Source: Bryobacteraceae bacterium (GTDB taxonomy: Bacteria > Acidobacteriota > Terriglobia > Bryobacterales > Bryobacteraceae). From it: DNA of 64,000 nt. Below, one piece after another: positions 50,717-59,896 of the stretch. The notes beneath the pieces were generated by a model. It was not told the DNA's origin, did no database searches, and was given only the letters and a program-made list of their open reading frames with translations. The first letter of the stretch is position 1, and each line of letters begins with the position of its first letter. The DNA lies in assembly GCA_019748195.1 (NCBI GenBank), contig JAIEPW010000011.1, positions 1 through 64,000 of the forward strand. Direction: 5' to 3'. A program made the translations under genes and the position numbers.

Positions 50717-51403
50717 CTACAGCTCGTAGTTCCTTTCGGTCATGTTCAGGAACTCCAGCGAGAAATCGTCCATCCGCGCCCCGAACTCGCGAATCTGCTG
50801 CCCGAAAAGGTTATAGAACACTGCCGCCGGAATCGCCGCGAACAGCCCCAGCGCCGTCGCCACCAGCGCGTGCGCGATACCCGGCGCCACCGTGCGCATG
50901 CTCGTCGAGCCCGCGAGCCCGATCGCCTGGAACGCGTCAATGATGCCCCACACCGTTCCAAACAGCCCGATAAACGGACTCACCGTAGCCGTCGTGGCCA
51001 GCCAGTTCATGTTGCGCTCCAGCTTCGCCAGCTCCTCGCTGATTCCCAGCAGCAGCGTCCGCTCAATCGCCGTCTTGTTCGTCAGCCGCCCGCGCGTGGT
51101 CACCTGCCGGCTCACTTCGCTGTAGCCGAAATCGAAAACCAGGCTCAGAGGCGATTCCTTGTACTGACCCGCCGCCTGCGCCACCGCGTCCAGCGCCGGC
51201 GCCTTGCGAAACGCACGCAGGAAGTCGCGGCTATGCTGCCGCGCCCGCCGGAACGCTCCCCACTTCGAGAAGATGATCGCCCACGAGACCACCGAGAACA
51301 CCGCCAGAAACGCCATCACCGCCAGCGGGATCGGTTCCGAGGTTGCCACCATTTCCCATACGTTGACTTCGGCGAGGACGCCCGAGGAGAGAAAATCCGT
51401 CAA
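50717..51403 (-). CDS. tolQ: TolQ/ExbB-family proton channel protein
   Basis: 228 residues with three membrane segments: about 25-45 (PLAVMAFLAVFSVVSWAIIFSKW), 130-155 (NWLATTATVSPFIGLFGTVWGIIDAF) and 170-195 (VAPGIAHALVATALGLFAAIPAAVFYNLF). The ATATVSPFIGLFGTVWGI and APGIAHALVATALGLFAAIPA blocks are the MotA/TolQ/ExbB signature. The start used is a TTG at 51403. It is the first gene of the tol operon, with a 110 bp divergent gap to recN. Confidence 0.92.
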   Translation of the reverse strand: MTDFLSSGVLAEVNVWEMVATSEPIPLAVMAFLAVFSVVSWAIIFSKWGAFRRARQHSRDFLRAFRKAPALDAVAQAAGQYKESPLSLVFDFGYSEVSRQVTTRGRLTNKTAIERTLLLGISEELAKLERNMNWLATTATVSPFIGLFGTVWGIIDAFQAIGLAGSTSMRTVAPGIAHALVATALGLFAAIPAAVFYNLFGQQIREFGARMDDFSLEFLNMTERNYEL

Positions 51404-51513
51404 TCCGGCTCCTTACACACTCATTGTAACCAGCGTACGCGGCTGGAAGGGATCATCAAACAGAATGTCCTATTTCTGTTTTAAGGTCAATCGTTATAAT
51501 CTGGTATCGCTCC

Positions 51514-53184
51514 ATGCTGGTTGAGCTGACCGTCGCAAACTACGCCGTTGTCGAGCGCGCGAGAGTCCGCTTCCACGCCGGCCTGAACGTCCTCACCGGC
51601 GAAACCGGATCCGGCAAGTCCCTGCTCGTCGACGCCCTCGCTCTCTTGTTCGGCGGCCGCGCGTCCTCCGACATGCTCCGTTCCGGCTCCGATCGCGCCC
51701 GCGTCAGCGCCATCTTCGAAACCGGGGACTCCCCTCCCCTCCGCAAACTCCTCGACGGCGCCGGAATCGACTCCGAGGAAGGCGAGCTCCTCCTGGAACG
51801 CGAAATCCTCGCCAATGGCAAGTCGCGAGCCTTCGCCGGCAGCCGCCCCGTTACCGTCGCGCTCCTCCGCGATCTCGCCCCCCTGCTTGGCGATATCCAC
51901 GGCCAGCACGACCAGCAACTCCTGTTCTCCCCCGCCGCGCAGCGCGAGATCCTGGATGCCTTCGCCCGGTGCGAAGCGCTGGTTGCCGAAATTGGCGGCC
52001 TTTTCGAGCGCTGGCAAGCCGTTTCCGCCGAGCTCGCCGGGCTCGACCGCGCCGAGCAGGAGCGCCTCCGCCTGGTCGACTTGTGGCAGTTCCAGCGCAA
52101 GGAAATCGAAGCCGTGAATCCGCGGCCCGGCGAGGAAGACGAGCTCGAAGCCGAGCGCCGCGTGCTGCGCAACGTCACCCGCCTCGAGGAAAGCGCCTCC
52201 GCCGCTTACAGCGCCCTCTACGACGCGCCCGACAGCGCCGCGTCGCAGTTGAAAACCGCCCTGAGAAAGCTGGAGGATCTGGCGCGCATCGATCCCGCGA
52301 TCGAGGAAACGCTCGCCGCGATCCGCCCCGCCGCCATCTCCGTGTCCGAGGCCGCTCACTCCCTGCGCGACTACCTCGCCAGGCTGGAAGCCGATCCCGC
52401 CCGCCTGGAAACCGTCGAGAACCGGCTGGCCGCCATCGGCAAGCTGAAGCGCAAATACGGCTCCACGGTGGCCGGGATCCTCGATTTCCTCCACGAGGTC
52501 ACGGACAACCTGAACGCCGTCGAGAACGCCGCCGGACACCGCGCCGCCCTCGAGGAACAGCGCAACCGGCTCGCCGAAGAGTATCGCGTTGCCTCAGGCA
52601 AGCTCTCCGCCAAGCGACGCGAGGGTGCCCGGCAGCTCGCCCGCAAGGTGGAAGCCGAGCTCGCGGCGCTGGCCATGGAGCGCAGCGTGTTCGTCGTCCA
52701 CGTAGGTGATGCCCCCTGGTCCGAGCACGGCGTCGACTCCATCGCCTTCCTCGTCTCCGCCAATGTCGGCGAGGAACCCAGGCCGCTCGACAAAATCGTC
52801 TCCGGCGGCGAGCTTTCCCGCATCGCCCTGGCCTTGAAAACCGCCGCGCCGGTCCGAGCCCGCGCCCCCAGGACCCTGGTCTTCGACGAAGTGGACGCCG
52901 GCGTCGGCGGCGCCGCCGCTGAAGCCGTCGGCCGCCGCCTGAAGAAGCTCTCTGCCTCCCACCAGGTGCTGTGCGTGACCCATCTCGCGCCAATCGCCAG
53001 CTTCGCCGACCATCACTACGCGGTCGAAAAACGCGCGGTGAAAGGCCGCTCCGTCGCCGAAATCGAGGAGATCCAGGGCGCGGCACGCACCCGCGAGATC
53101 GGCCGCATGCTTTCCGGACAGACCCTGACTCCCGAGGCCCTCAAACACGCCGAACACCTCATCCGGCTCGGCCAATCGGCGTAG
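51514..53184 (+). CDS. recN: DNA repair protein RecN
   Basis: 556 residues. Walker A GETGSGKSLL near residue 32, a long central coiled-coil region (about 150-400), the ABC-signature region (IVSGGELSRIALALK) and Walker B (TLVFDEVDAGVGGAAAEAVGRRL), followed by QVLCVTHLAPIASFADHHY, define an SMC-like RecN. It takes part in double-strand break repair by recombination. The IHGQHDQQLL motif is also typical. The gene is divergent from tolQ and followed 9 bp later by the PQQ-propeller gene. Confidence 0.96.
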   Translation: MLVELTVANYAVVERARVRFHAGLNVLTGETGSGKSLLVDALALLFGGRASSDMLRSGSDRARVSAIFETGDSPPLRKLLDGAGIDSEEGELLLEREILANGKSRAFAGSRPVTVALLRDLAPLLGDIHGQHDQQLLFSPAAQREILDAFARCEALVAEIGGLFERWQAVSAELAGLDRAEQERLRLVDLWQFQRKEIEAVNPRPGEEDELEAERRVLRNVTRLEESASAAYSALYDAPDSAASQLKTALRKLEDLARIDPAIEETLAAIRPAAISVSEAAHSLRDYLARLEADPARLETVENRLAAIGKLKRKYGSTVAGILDFLHEVTDNLNAVENAAGHRAALEEQRNRLAEEYRVASGKLSAKRREGARQLARKVEAELAALAMERSVFVVHVGDAPWSEHGVDSIAFLVSANVGEEPRPLDKIVSGGELSRIALALKTAAPVRARAPRTLVFDEVDAGVGGAAAEAVGRRLKKLSASHQVLCVTHLAPIASFADHHYAVEKRAVKGRSVAEIEEIQGAARTREIGRMLSGQTLTPEALKHAEHLIRLGQSA

Positions 53185-53193
53185 AATCGGTTC

Positions 53194-54522
53194 ATGCTCC
53201 CGCTCCTCGTACTGCTGCTGGCCGACGGCAACTGGCCCATGTTCCGCGGCTCCGCCGCCAACGGCCTCGGCGACGCGCCCGCACCGGTGAGCTGGAATGC
53301 CGATCCCGACGCGGGCCCCCTCCGCAACATCCTCTGGAAAACACCCATCCCCGGCTTGAGCCACTCCAGCCCCGTCATCTGGGGCGACAAGCTCTTCGTC
53401 GCCACCGCCGTCTCCTCCGCCGGACCGGCTCCCCTCAAAGTCGGCCTGTACGGCGCCGGCAACTCCGCCGACGATAACGGCGAGCAGAGCTGGAAAGTCT
53501 TCTGCCTCGACAAACGCAGCGGCAAAATTCTCTGGGAAGCTACCGCGCGTAAGGCGACCCCGCGCGTGAAACGACACACCAAGGCCACCCACGCCAACAC
53601 CACCGTCGCCACCGACGGTAAGCGCCTCATCGCCTTCTTCGGCTCCGAAGGCCTGTACTCCTACTCCCTCGACGGCAAGCTGCTATGGAGCAAGGACCTC
53701 GGCGAGATCGACATGGCGCCCTTCAACGATCAATCGCTCTCCTGGGGCTTCGCCAGTTCCCCGGTGTTGATCGACGACACCGTCGTGTTGCAGTGCGACG
53801 GCAAGAAGGATCCCTTCGTGGTCGCGATCTCCGCCCGCGACGGCTCGGAACTCTGGCGCACCTCCCGCTCCGCGCTGGTCAAGAACGGCTGGGCCACGCC
53901 CGCCGTCGTCCGGACTCCCGCCCGCACCCAGGTGGTGCTGAACTCCTATCCCCACATCGTTTCCTACGACTTCAAAACCGGCAAGGAGCTGTGGCGGCTG
54001 AAGTCCGAAGGCGATATCCCGGTGCCGACCCCTGTCTTCGCGCACGGTCTCATCTTCGTCACCAACGCCCACGGCGGCGCGGCGCCGCTGTACGCCATCC
54101 GTCCCGAGGCGCACGGCGACATCTCCCTGGCCCCCGGCGAACGCACCAACGCCGCCATCGTCTGGAGCGTCCCCCGCAACGGCGCGTACATGCAAACCCC
54201 GCTGGTGCTCGGCGACCTCCTCTATAGCTGCTCGGATCGCGGCGTGCTGAAGGTCTATGACGCCAAAACCGGCGCCCTGCAATACGAACAGCGCCTCGGC
54301 GCGGGAACCACCGGCTTCTCCTCTTCCCCGGTAGCCGCCGCCGATAAGCTCTACTTCGCCAGCGAGGAGGGCGAGGTGTACGTCTTGAAAGCGGGACGCC
54401 TGTTTGAGCAGCTTGCCATGAACCGGATGGGCGAAATCACCATGGCCAGCCCCGCGCTTTCCGGCGGCGTGCTCTTCTACCGCACCCGCGGTCACCTCGT
54501 TGCCGTCGCGGAAAAGCCTTAA
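53194..54522 (+). CDS. Secreted PQQ-like beta-propeller repeat protein
   Basis: 442 residues with a short N-terminal signal (MLPLLVLLLADGNWPMFRG). The chain consists of PQQ-type propeller blades with Trp docking motifs, for example WKVFCLDKRSGKILWEA, SYSLDGKLLWSKDL, VVAISARDGSELWRT and VSYDFKTGKELWRLKSEG. No haem or PQQ-enzyme catalytic residues stand out, so it is more likely a binding/scaffold protein than a dehydrogenase. It is adjacent to recN by position only. Confidence 0.85.
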   Translation: MLPLLVLLLADGNWPMFRGSAANGLGDAPAPVSWNADPDAGPLRNILWKTPIPGLSHSSPVIWGDKLFVATAVSSAGPAPLKVGLYGAGNSADDNGEQSWKVFCLDKRSGKILWEATARKATPRVKRHTKATHANTTVATDGKRLIAFFGSEGLYSYSLDGKLLWSKDLGEIDMAPFNDQSLSWGFASSPVLIDDTVVLQCDGKKDPFVVAISARDGSELWRTSRSALVKNGWATPAVVRTPARTQVVLNSYPHIVSYDFKTGKELWRLKSEGDIPVPTPVFAHGLIFVTNAHGGAAPLYAIRPEAHGDISLAPGERTNAAIVWSVPRNGAYMQTPLVLGDLLYSCSDRGVLKVYDAKTGALQYEQRLGAGTTGFSSSPVAAADKLYFASEEGEVYVLKAGRLFEQLAMNRMGEITMASPALSGGVLFYRTRGHLVAVAEKP

Positions 54523-54562
54523 TCAACGGCGCTCGTCGGCCGGTACTCCTGCTCGGCGACCC

Positions 54563-54612
54563 CAATGGGAGCCACGAGTCACCGAATGGCAAACGTTGCG
54601 CTTCATCGCGTT
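54563..54612 (+). repeat. Copy A of a dispersed GGGAGCC repeat
   Basis: The segment beginning caatgggagccacgagtc matches segments near 59222 and 59845 in order of blocks (TGGGAGCC, CGA, AC.GA..GGCA, ACGTT..GC). It is the most divergent of the three and lies between the propeller gene and tRNA-Asp. Confidence 0.4.
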
Positions 54613-54637
54613 CCCGTAACGCTCAGCCACCCCGAAT

Positions 54638-54666
54638 TTGCGGCTCCACCCCGCCCGTGATACTCT
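54638..54666 (+). promoter_or_regulatory. Sigma-70-type promoter for tRNA-Asp
   Basis: TTGCGG (-35) and TACTCT (-10) are spaced by 17 bp, with the -10 ending 16 bp before the mature tRNA 5' end. This would give a short 5' leader. Confidence 0.5.
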
Positions 54667-54682
54667 GTAAGGACGATCTCGC

Positions 54683-54759
<77 letters not shown>

Positions 54760-54771
54760 TTCGTTCCCGGT

Positions 54772-55047
54772 TCAGGGCGTCAGGCGAACCTCAATTTGAT
54801 TGGTCACGGTGGTAACTCCCTTTACCTTCCGCGCGATCTTCTCCGCCTTTGCCTTCATGTTGTCCTTCCGGACCCGGCCCTTCAGCGTCACCTCGCCGTT
54901 TCTGACAATCACCTCGATCACCCCGCCGCCCACGTCGCGATCGTTGGCCATCTTGCGGCGAACCTCATCGTAGATCCGGTCGTCGACAGGATTTCCCTGC
55001 GCCAGCGCCAGCCCGGCCGCGAGAGTCAATACAGATAAGAAACGCAT
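54772..55047 (-). CDS. Secreted BON-domain protein
   Basis: 91 residues. A signal peptide ([18 protein letters not shown]) precedes a single BON domain ([61 protein letters not shown]), with the usual GEVTLKG strand. BON domains bind membranes or ligands in the periplasm, as in OsmY. It converges on tRNA-Asp with a 12 bp gap and follows the quinoprotein gene on the same strand. Confidence 0.87.
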   Translation of the reverse strand: MRFLSVLTLAAGLALAQGNPVDDRIYDEVRRKMANDRDVGGGVIEVIVRNGEVTLKGRVRKDNMKAKAEKIARKVKGVTTVTNQIEVRLTP

Positions 55048-55092
55048 GGTCTGTTGTCCCCATTATCCGCCATCCCGCCCGAACCCGCGCGC

Positions 55093-56943
55093 TTATTCCA
55101 GCGCGAACGCCACCACGTAATCTCCCTGCTTGCTCCCCAGCTTTCCGTGCCCCCCGGCCGCGATCACCACATACTGCTTGCCCCCGGCCGAGTACGTCAT
55201 CGGCGACGCCTGCCCCGATGCCGGCAGCTCATGGCTCCAGACCTCCGCTCCGCTATCGGAATCGAACGCCCGCAAACGGTTGTCCAGCGTCGCCGCGATA
55301 AACACCAGCCCCCCGCCCGTCACCAGCGGACCGCCCAACCCCGGCGATCCCGTCCGCACACCCTCCGCCAGCGACCCCAGCGGCGACTCCCACTTCTTCT
55401 TCCCCGTGTTCAGGTCCAGTGCCGAAATCGCACCCCACGGCGGCGGCGCGCAGATGCCTCCGTCCGGCGATCGCAGCGGCTCGCGATACATTCCGTACGG
55501 CGTGCCGCGCTGCGGTGCAAACTCCCCCTGCAGCCGGTTCTTCGCCGCCTCCGTCCGCTGCCGCGCGAAATCCTCCCGCGGAATCAGGCGCACCGAAAAC
55601 GGTATCCGGTTGGTGTTGACGATCAGCAGCCCCCGCTCCGGATCGTGCCCCGGACCTCCCCACGCTACACCCCCCGCGTTTCCCGGAAACGACAGCGTGG
55701 CCTGCTCCGACGGCGGCGTATACATCCCCTCCCAGCGCAGGGATCGCACCAGATCCTGACAATGTTTCTTCCCCTCCGGCGTCGCCGCATGGATGTCCTC
55801 CGCGCGCAAGCTCTGCGGAGCCAGCAAATCCGCCGAGGAGAACGGCTGCGTCGGCCACGACTCTTCCCCCGCCACCGGACTTCGCGGCACAGGACGCTCC
55901 TCCACCGGAAGCAGCGGCTTCCCCGTCAGGCGGTCCAGCACGAACACCATCCCCGTCTTCGTGGCGATCGCCACGGCCGGCGTCTTCCCGCGCCACGTGA
56001 ACAGCAGCGGCTGCGACGCCACATCGTAGTCCCACAAATCGTGGTGCACCACCTGGAATCCCCACACAAACTGCCCCGTCGACGCCTTCAACGCGACCAC
56101 CGAGTTCGCCCAGCGATTGTCGCCCTTACGCTCCCCGCCGTAGAAATCCGGGCTCGCCGAGCCCGTGGGAACGAACACCAGATCCCGCTCGGCGTCCACC
56201 GAGATCTGGCTCCAGGCGTTCGCCGCCCCGGCATTCAGTTCCGGCGGCAGCGGATCCCAGCTCCACAACACCTTCCCGCTGCGCGCGTCGAATCCGCGCA
56301 CTGTCCCGCGATCCATCTTCACGTTGCCGTTATCGCCGATGGAGGAACCAACAACGATCACATCTCCCGCGATCGCCGGCGGCGATGTCACCTGGTAATC
56401 GCCCGGAAACCGGACGCCCCCGATGCCCTCGCCCAGGTCCACCTGGCCGCCTTTGCCGAATCCGTCGCAGCGCTTCCCGTCAAGCGCGTCCAGCGCGATC
56501 AGCCTAGCGTCCAGCGTCCCCAGCAGGATCCGCTCCCGGCACGGCGCGTTCCGGGCCGCCCTGCGATCCAGCCAGTACGACACGCCCCGCGAGGTCACCT
56601 CCGAGTAATTCCGCCCGCGGTCGATCTCCGCGTCGAACACCCACTTCCGCTCCCCCGTCGCGGGATGTAGCGCCAGCACCCGGTTGAATGCCGTCGACAG
56701 GTACAGCGTTCCGTTCACCAGAATCGGTGTCGCCTCGAACGCCGCCTTGCGGTTATTGCCGCTCGCGGGCTCCAGGTCGCTCGTGCGGTACGTCCAGGCG
56801 ATCCGCAGCTTGCCTGCGTTCCCCTTGTGAATCTGCTTCAGAGCCGAGTAGTGGCTTCCGCCAGCGCCTCCGCTGTACGATGGCCACTCCTGCCCGGAAA
56901 GCACCAGCCGGAAAACCAGAATCGCGAATACCGTCTTCATCAC
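55093..56943 (-). CDS. Secreted PQQ-dependent dehydrogenase (quinoprotein)
   Basis: 616 residues with a signal peptide (MMKTVFAILVFRLVLSGQ). The quinoprotein start (EWPSYSGGAGGSHYSALKQIHKGNAGKLRIAWTY) and propeller blades (ALHPATGERKWVFD, RGFDARSGKVLWSWDPLP, VALKASTGQFVWGFQVVHHDLWDYD, ALDLNTGKKKWESPLG) are those of PQQ glucose/alcohol dehydrogenases. HHDLWDYD is a hallmark of the membrane-type glucose dehydrogenase/quinate group. No haem motif (CxxCH) is present. The substrate is uncertain. No PQQ biosynthesis genes lie in the window. Confidence 0.88.
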   Translation of the reverse strand: MMKTVFAILVFRLVLSGQEWPSYSGGAGGSHYSALKQIHKGNAGKLRIAWTYRTSDLEPASGNNRKAAFEATPILVNGTLYLSTAFNRVLALHPATGERKWVFDAEIDRGRNYSEVTSRGVSYWLDRRAARNAPCRERILLGTLDARLIALDALDGKRCDGFGKGGQVDLGEGIGGVRFPGDYQVTSPPAIAGDVIVVGSSIGDNGNVKMDRGTVRGFDARSGKVLWSWDPLPPELNAGAANAWSQISVDAERDLVFVPTGSASPDFYGGERKGDNRWANSVVALKASTGQFVWGFQVVHHDLWDYDVASQPLLFTWRGKTPAVAIATKTGMVFVLDRLTGKPLLPVEERPVPRSPVAGEESWPTQPFSSADLLAPQSLRAEDIHAATPEGKKHCQDLVRSLRWEGMYTPPSEQATLSFPGNAGGVAWGGPGHDPERGLLIVNTNRIPFSVRLIPREDFARQRTEAAKNRLQGEFAPQRGTPYGMYREPLRSPDGGICAPPPWGAISALDLNTGKKKWESPLGSLAEGVRTGSPGLGGPLVTGGGLVFIAATLDNRLRAFDSDSGAEVWSHELPASGQASPMTYSAGGKQYVVIAAGGHGKLGSKQGDYVVAFALE

Positions 56944-57004
56944 AGGAACAACGTACCAGCCGCGCGAAAGTTCCGCCTCCCCCTCGCCGGAATATCATGG
57001 TCGG

Positions 57005-57520
57005 ATGCGTTTTGGAACCCTGCTCGTCTGCATCCCCCTTCTGGCCCTGTTCGGCCAATCCCCCGAGGACAAGCTGAAACAACTCAATATCCAACTGCCG
57101 ACACCATCCAAACCGGTGGCGAACTACGTCAAGGCGGTCCGCACCGGGAATCTTCTGTTCCTCTCCGGTCACGGAGCCTGTGAGCGCACGCCGGAAACCA
57201 CCGGCAAGATCGGCAAGGATCACACCACCGCTCACGGCTATAAGGCGGCCCGCGAGGTCGGCGTCTGCCTCCTCGCGACCCTAAAATCAGAGCTGGGCGA
57301 CCTGCGCAAGGTCCGCCGCATCGTCAAGGTGCTCGGCATGGTGAACGCAACGCCCGAATTCACCGAACAGCCCCAGGTGATCAACGGCTTCTCGGACCTG
57401 ATGGTGGAAGTCTTCGGCGATCGCGGCCGCCACGCCCGGTCAGCCGTGGGCATGGGTTCGCTCCCCGGCAATATCAGCGTGGAAATCGAAATGGTAGTGG
57501 AAGTCGCCGAAAAGCCCTGA
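57005..57520 (+). CDS. Secreted RidA/YjgF-family protein
   Basis: 171 residues. A signal peptide (MRFGTLLVCIPLLALFGQS) leads into a YjgF-type domain: YVKAVRTGNLLFLSGHGA, LLATLKSELGDLRKVRRIVKVLGMVNATPEF and RHARSAVGMGSLPGNISVEIEMVVEV. The last segment includes the Arg that binds imine carboxylates in RidA. It belongs to the longer YjgF group with a Rid-like LPG.ISVEIE end. A secreted location is unusual, because enamine deamination by RidA is cytoplasmic. Confidence 0.83.
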   Translation: MRFGTLLVCIPLLALFGQSPEDKLKQLNIQLPTPSKPVANYVKAVRTGNLLFLSGHGACERTPETTGKIGKDHTTAHGYKAAREVGVCLLATLKSELGDLRKVRRIVKVLGMVNATPEFTEQPQVINGFSDLMVEVFGDRGRHARSAVGMGSLPGNISVEIEMVVEVAEKP

Positions 57521-57653
57521 AGACTTACCAAGCTTCGCGAGCCTTCGTCCGCACCGCCGGCGCCGGCAGCGGACCTGTGTACGATCCACGGCTTGCCTTG
57601 TGGAACGCATGCGAGCATCGCTTAAAAACAACCTGGAATCTGGCGCCAAAAGC

Positions 57654-59174
57654 CTACAGTGTCCTCAAAAACGCCACAATTTGCGCCCGCTCCTCCGCCT
57701 TCAGATGCAACCCGAACGGATGCCCCGGAATCGCGCGAGTCTTCACTCCGACCGGCCGGAATCCTCCTGGCTCATGCGTCTCTTTCAACCGCTCCGGATG
57801 GAACATCTCTTCCAGGCTCGCCACCGATCCGTCATGCAGGTAACGCTCCCGGTACCAGACCCCCTTCAAGGAAGGCACCTTGTAGTACCCCGTGCCTTTC
57901 CGCGTCCGCAGCGCGAGCCCCGGGTCCGTTCCCACCGTTAACGGCAACACATCCAGTGACGCGGGCCGGTTCTTAGGCATTTCGAACCCCTCGGCGAGCG
58001 TGAGCTGATTGCTTGTATACAGCGGCGGCACGTGACATCGCGCGCACTCGCGCTCGAACAGCTTCTGGCCTGCCGCTGCCCTCGCATCGAACACGTTCGG
58101 GTTCGCCGGGGGCTGTAGAGAATAGAGATAAAGCGCCAGCGCGAAGAGCGCCTCATCCGGGACCCGGAGCCCCGGACGCCGCGTAGCTTTGCCTACCATT
58201 TTGTGAGGTCCGAACTCCGCCGCCTCCGCCGACGTGACGAGCGCCGCATACCGCATCAGATCGCCGACGCCGCGATGCAGGTGCGTCGCCGTGTGGTCGA
58301 TGTACTTGCGGTCCTTGATGCCGATCAGGTCGGGGACTTTCGCGGGGAATAGGGGGCTCCCGTTCCATCGGGGAATGCCGCCCGCCCGCGCCGCCAGGTC
58401 AAGAGCCTCATAATCGGTCTGCGTCGCCGATTTGAGGCTCTTGTGAATGTCATCCTTCCGCCACGGCACTCCGTATGCGCGATACAGTTGCGTCCCAATT
58501 GGCTCGCCTGGCATAAAGAACGGCGGCGAGCCGACCAAAACGCCCTTGGACAATTGCACCCGTGAAATCAGCGGCCAAACCCGGAACGTCTCCGGTGGGC
58601 GAGGCGCGACCGTTTGAAAGGGCGCGCCCGCCACTCGGGTCCCGTCTGGCAGGAACTTCACGTGGCAAAAACTGCAGTTGGAAAAACTGAGCGCAACACC
58701 TTCGCTGGTTGGAACCCACCTCATGCCGAACAGCGTGCCGTCCGGCAGCATGCGGGAAGGCGCTTCGCTCCCGTTCCGCACTTCGTTGATGTACTTCCGA
58801 TCCAGAGTGCGGAGGTGCAGAAGGTCCATTTCATCGAACACCCGCTTGCCGGCGCGAATCCAGTCTTCCTCCGTCTTCAGTTCGCTCCGCTCAATCAACG
58901 CCCGCGGACCCGTCTGCTGAAGCCTTCTCCAGTACCCTTCCGGCTCCCGGCCCGGCGCGTACACCGGGTAAGTTCGAAGGTTCTCCACCCTCTGCGCGTA
59001 ATACTCTTTTTCGCTGATGTGCTTCGGCCGAAGGTTCAGGCCGGCTACCGGCGTCGCCCACTCCGCTAAGGCGGCTTCGTCCCAAACCCGTGGGATTTCC
59101 GGTTGGAAGCCGGGCTGTCCGTAAGCTTCCGGTCCAGTCACCGTCAATAGTAGCCCGCTGACAAGAATCCGCAT
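57654..59174 (-). CDS. Secreted di-heme cytochrome c (cytochrome-c-peroxidase-like)
   Basis: 506 residues from the ATG at 59174. Signal peptide MRILVSGLLLTVTGPEAYGQ. Two c-type haem-binding motifs occur: CSFCH (about residue 170) and CARCH (about residue 390), the latter followed by the YKVPSLKGVWYRERYLHDGSVASLEEM segment of bacterial di-heme peroxidase/MauG-like proteins. It would act in periplasmic electron transfer or peroxide reduction. The 654-residue track version extends 148 codons upstream across the divergent gene and is not used. Confidence 0.85.
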   Translation of the reverse strand: MRILVSGLLLTVTGPEAYGQPGFQPEIPRVWDEAALAEWATPVAGLNLRPKHISEKEYYAQRVENLRTYPVYAPGREPEGYWRRLQQTGPRALIERSELKTEEDWIRAGKRVFDEMDLLHLRTLDRKYINEVRNGSEAPSRMLPDGTLFGMRWVPTSEGVALSFSNCSFCHVKFLPDGTRVAGAPFQTVAPRPPETFRVWPLISRVQLSKGVLVGSPPFFMPGEPIGTQLYRAYGVPWRKDDIHKSLKSATQTDYEALDLAARAGGIPRWNGSPLFPAKVPDLIGIKDRKYIDHTATHLHRGVGDLMRYAALVTSAEAAEFGPHKMVGKATRRPGLRVPDEALFALALYLYSLQPPANPNVFDARAAAGQKLFERECARCHVPPLYTSNQLTLAEGFEMPKNRPASLDVLPLTVGTDPGLALRTRKGTGYYKVPSLKGVWYRERYLHDGSVASLEEMFHPERLKETHEPGGFRPVGVKTRAIPGHPFGLHLKAEERAQIVAFLRTL

Positions 59175-59220
59175 GCGCTCCTCCGCCGGCCCGCGAACTC
59201 CCACATCGTACACCAAGGCT

Positions 59221-59272
59221 CTGGGGAGCCGCGACGGTAACGGACCGGCAATTGTTTCCCTACGCTCCGGAC
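59221..59272 (+). repeat. Copy B of a dispersed GGGAGCC repeat
   Basis: GGGGAGCCGCGACGGTAACG followed by GACCGGCAATTGTTTCCCTACGCTCCGG closely parallels copy C at 59845, with scattered substitutions. It lies in the divergent gap between the di-heme cytochrome and the SnoaL-like gene. Confidence 0.5.
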
Positions 59273-59376
59273 CGGCGGAGTTCCGTGCGAACCGGAGCGT
59301 ACTCCATGCGTAAGCCAGCACGACAGACGAATCGGATATGCTGGACGCGCCCGCGGATATCCCCTCAGGAGGGTTC

Positions 59377-59844
59377 ATGGTCCGGTCACGCGTGCTCATA
59401 CTGATGCTCGCTCTCAACGGGGCGGGATTCCACAGTGCAGCCCAGTTCCCGAACGACGAGGAGGCGATCAAATCACTGATGGCCGCCGCCACGGACGCCT
59501 TCAGCCGGCACGATGCGAAAGCCTGGGCGAAGCTCTGCACGCCGGATGCGCGGGTGGTCACGGTACGCGGCGAATTCATGAAGGGCGCCGCCGAAATCGA
59601 GAAGGGGCTCGCCGGCATCTTTCAGACCAGAGGCCGCAATGTCACCCTGAAAACGCTCGCGATGACCGTGCGATTCATCCGGCCCGACGTTGCGCTCGCG
59701 CACGTCACCAATGAGCTCAGCGGCCTGGTCACTCCCGAGGGGCAAACGCTTCCGCCCCACCGCGAGCTCAGCATCCGGGTGGTCGTAAAGGACCACGGCG
59801 TGTGGCGCATCACGGCCTTTCACAACACGATTGTGCAGAAGTGA
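59377..59844 (+). CDS. Secreted SnoaL-like/DUF4440-type protein
   Basis: 155 residues from the ATG at 59377, which has CAGGAGGG just upstream; the track start at 59338 adds 13 residues. A signal peptide (MVRSRVLILMLALNGAGFHSAAQ) is followed by a cone-shaped NTF2-like domain: DEEAIKSLMAAATDAFSRHDAKAWAKLCTPDARVVTVRG, then VALAHVTNELSG and WRITAFHNTIVQK. SgcJ/EcaC-type members are often annotated as oxidoreductases without evidence, and no catalytic residues were assigned here. Confidence 0.8.
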   Translation: MVRSRVLILMLALNGAGFHSAAQFPNDEEAIKSLMAAATDAFSRHDAKAWAKLCTPDARVVTVRGEFMKGAAEIEKGLAGIFQTRGRNVTLKTLAMTVRFIRPDVALAHVTNELSGLVTPEGQTLPPHRELSIRVVVKDHGVWRITAFHNTIVQK

Positions 59845-59896
59845 ATGGGAGCCGCGACCGTAACGGAGCGGCAGACGTTCCGATATGCGCTCCGCC
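59845..59896 (+). repeat. Copy C of a dispersed GGGAGCC repeat
   Basis: ATGGGAGCCGCGACCGTAAC begins immediately after the SnoaL stop and continues through GGAGCGGCAGACGTTCCGATATGCGCTCCG. The GGAGCG and CGCTCC blocks within it form an inverted repeat, so the element can fold into a stem-loop. Confidence 0.5.

Noticed and set aside
55054-56670. 538-residue plus-strand ORF antisense to the quinoprotein
   Set aside because: Arg/Pro/His-rich shadow composition typical of high-GC antisense frames; the minus-strand gene has clear PQQ-propeller motifs.
57654-59618. 654-residue version of the di-heme cytochrome
   Set aside because: It would run across the divergent SnoaL-like gene; a signal peptide begins at the ATG at 59174.
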